Part shown: positions 63,636-64,000 of the stretch, in pieces
Layout: every line of letters starts with the position of its first letter
Position numbering within the stretch: position 1 is the first letter of the stretch
Assembly (NCBI GenBank): GCA_036785325.1
Contig: JAXIVH010000287.1
Coordinates: 46,001-110,000, forward strand
Direction of reading: 5' to 3'
DNA: 64,000 nucleotides
Source of the DNA: Urophycis tenuis
Lineage: Eukaryota; Chordata; Actinopteri; Gadiformes; Phycidae
Position numbers and translations under genes: made by a program
Notes under the pieces: generated by a model
Database searches by the model: none
The model's input: the letters and a program-made list of their open reading frames with translations, nothing else
Told to the model about the DNA's origin: nothing

Positions 63636-64000
63636 GACTATGCAAAAAATTCACGCACTTGTAGGTTTTGACACTCATCTCGGTGGTTTGGGGCGGGGGG
63701 CTCCGCTGCTCACTTCCCCTTGCACACTTCCTGTTTGTCTTGGAGAAGTAAGCCAGCAGCAGCAGCAGCAGCCGCCGCCGCCGCCGTCGTCGTCGATCGC
63801 CCGTCGGGACTTCTGTAAGAGAAGTGAGCGAGAGCCGGGGCGCCCGTCGCCAGACCACCAGTCAGCTTCTGCCATCTGTCTTCACACACACACACACACA
63901 CCGCGGCCCCCTCGCCGGGAACACGCCGCTGCCGTTTGGAATCCCTGCTGTTCAGCTCGTCGAAGAGGGGAGAGGAGGCTAGACCGGGCCACGATGGACC
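63636..64000 (+). other. Start of taf3 3' UTR
   Basis: GC-rich sequence with a CAG/CCG/CGT run at about 63751-63793 and a CA repeat at 63885-63901. No polyadenylation signal before the window ends. Open frames here arise from the trinucleotide run and have no coding support. Confidence 0.5.

Noticed and set aside
63414..63901. Small ORFs on both strands after the taf3 stop
   Set aside because: They come from the last taf3 exon in frame or from CAG/CCG and CA repeats in the 3' UTR.

Overview
The window is vertebrate nuclear DNA, almost certainly from a ray-finned (teleost) fish. Six multi-exon protein-coding genes with GT-AG introns can be rebuilt from it. The background is typical of fish: tRNA-derived SINEs, L2-like LINE fragments, LINE 3' tails ending in tetranucleotide repeats, an L1-like fragment, hAT, Harbinger, Gypsy and DIRS elements, and very abundant GT/CT/CTAT microsatellites. 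I cannot name the species from sequence alone.

Layout. 1-6004: repeat-rich intergenic DNA (broken L2-like LINE, Harbinger and L1-like pieces, ATT/ATA repeats, a 22-base G run) leading into a CpG-containing promoter region. 6005-14274 (+): clpx, mitochondrial AAA+ unfoldase, 14 exons, with a 28-bp minisatellite filling intron 10 and a TG/TC repeat filling intron 13. 16190-18241 (+): ubap1l, an ESCRT-I/ubiquitin adaptor. 18655-20050: a CTAT microsatellite interrupted by a Ty3/Gypsy remnant that carries a perfect 27-bp-arm palindrome. 20455-26564 (+): net1, a RhoA guanine-nucleotide exchange factor, 12 exons. 27842-31256 (-): asb13, ankyrin/SOCS-box E3 adaptor, 6 exons. 34200-56172 (+): tasor2, paralogue of the HUSH silencing-complex subunit TASOR, 22 exons including 1.9-kb and 4.6-kb coding exons, with a hAT element in intron 19 and a nearly intact 5.8-kb DIRS tyrosine-recombinase retrotransposon in intron 20. 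58303-63635 (+): taf3, TFIID subunit with histone fold and PHD finger, 7 exons.

The reading frame stays open across every exon junction I chose, and predicted lengths (clpx 624, ubap1l about 407, net1 559, asb13 290, tasor2 3189, taf3 917 aa) are close to those of the human orthologues except for tasor2, which is longer because of tandem repeats in its central exon. The genes do not form one pathway. In human, CLPX and UBAP1L lie together on 15q22 and NET1-ASB13-TASOR2 lie together on 10p15 with TAF3 not far off, so this window joins two conserved synteny blocks between 18.2 and 20.5 kb.

The most interesting observations are: a minisatellite in the last taf3 intron that repeats the exon-6 splice donor and so creates decoy 5' splice sites; the DIRS element with intact inverted termini and internal complementary region, 58 bp from a tasor2 acceptor that has no obvious pyrimidine tract; tandem in-frame repeats and an AT-hook in tasor2; a poly-C acceptor in clpx; and the palindrome at 19.9 kb. 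I saw no convincing undescribed multi-gene system.
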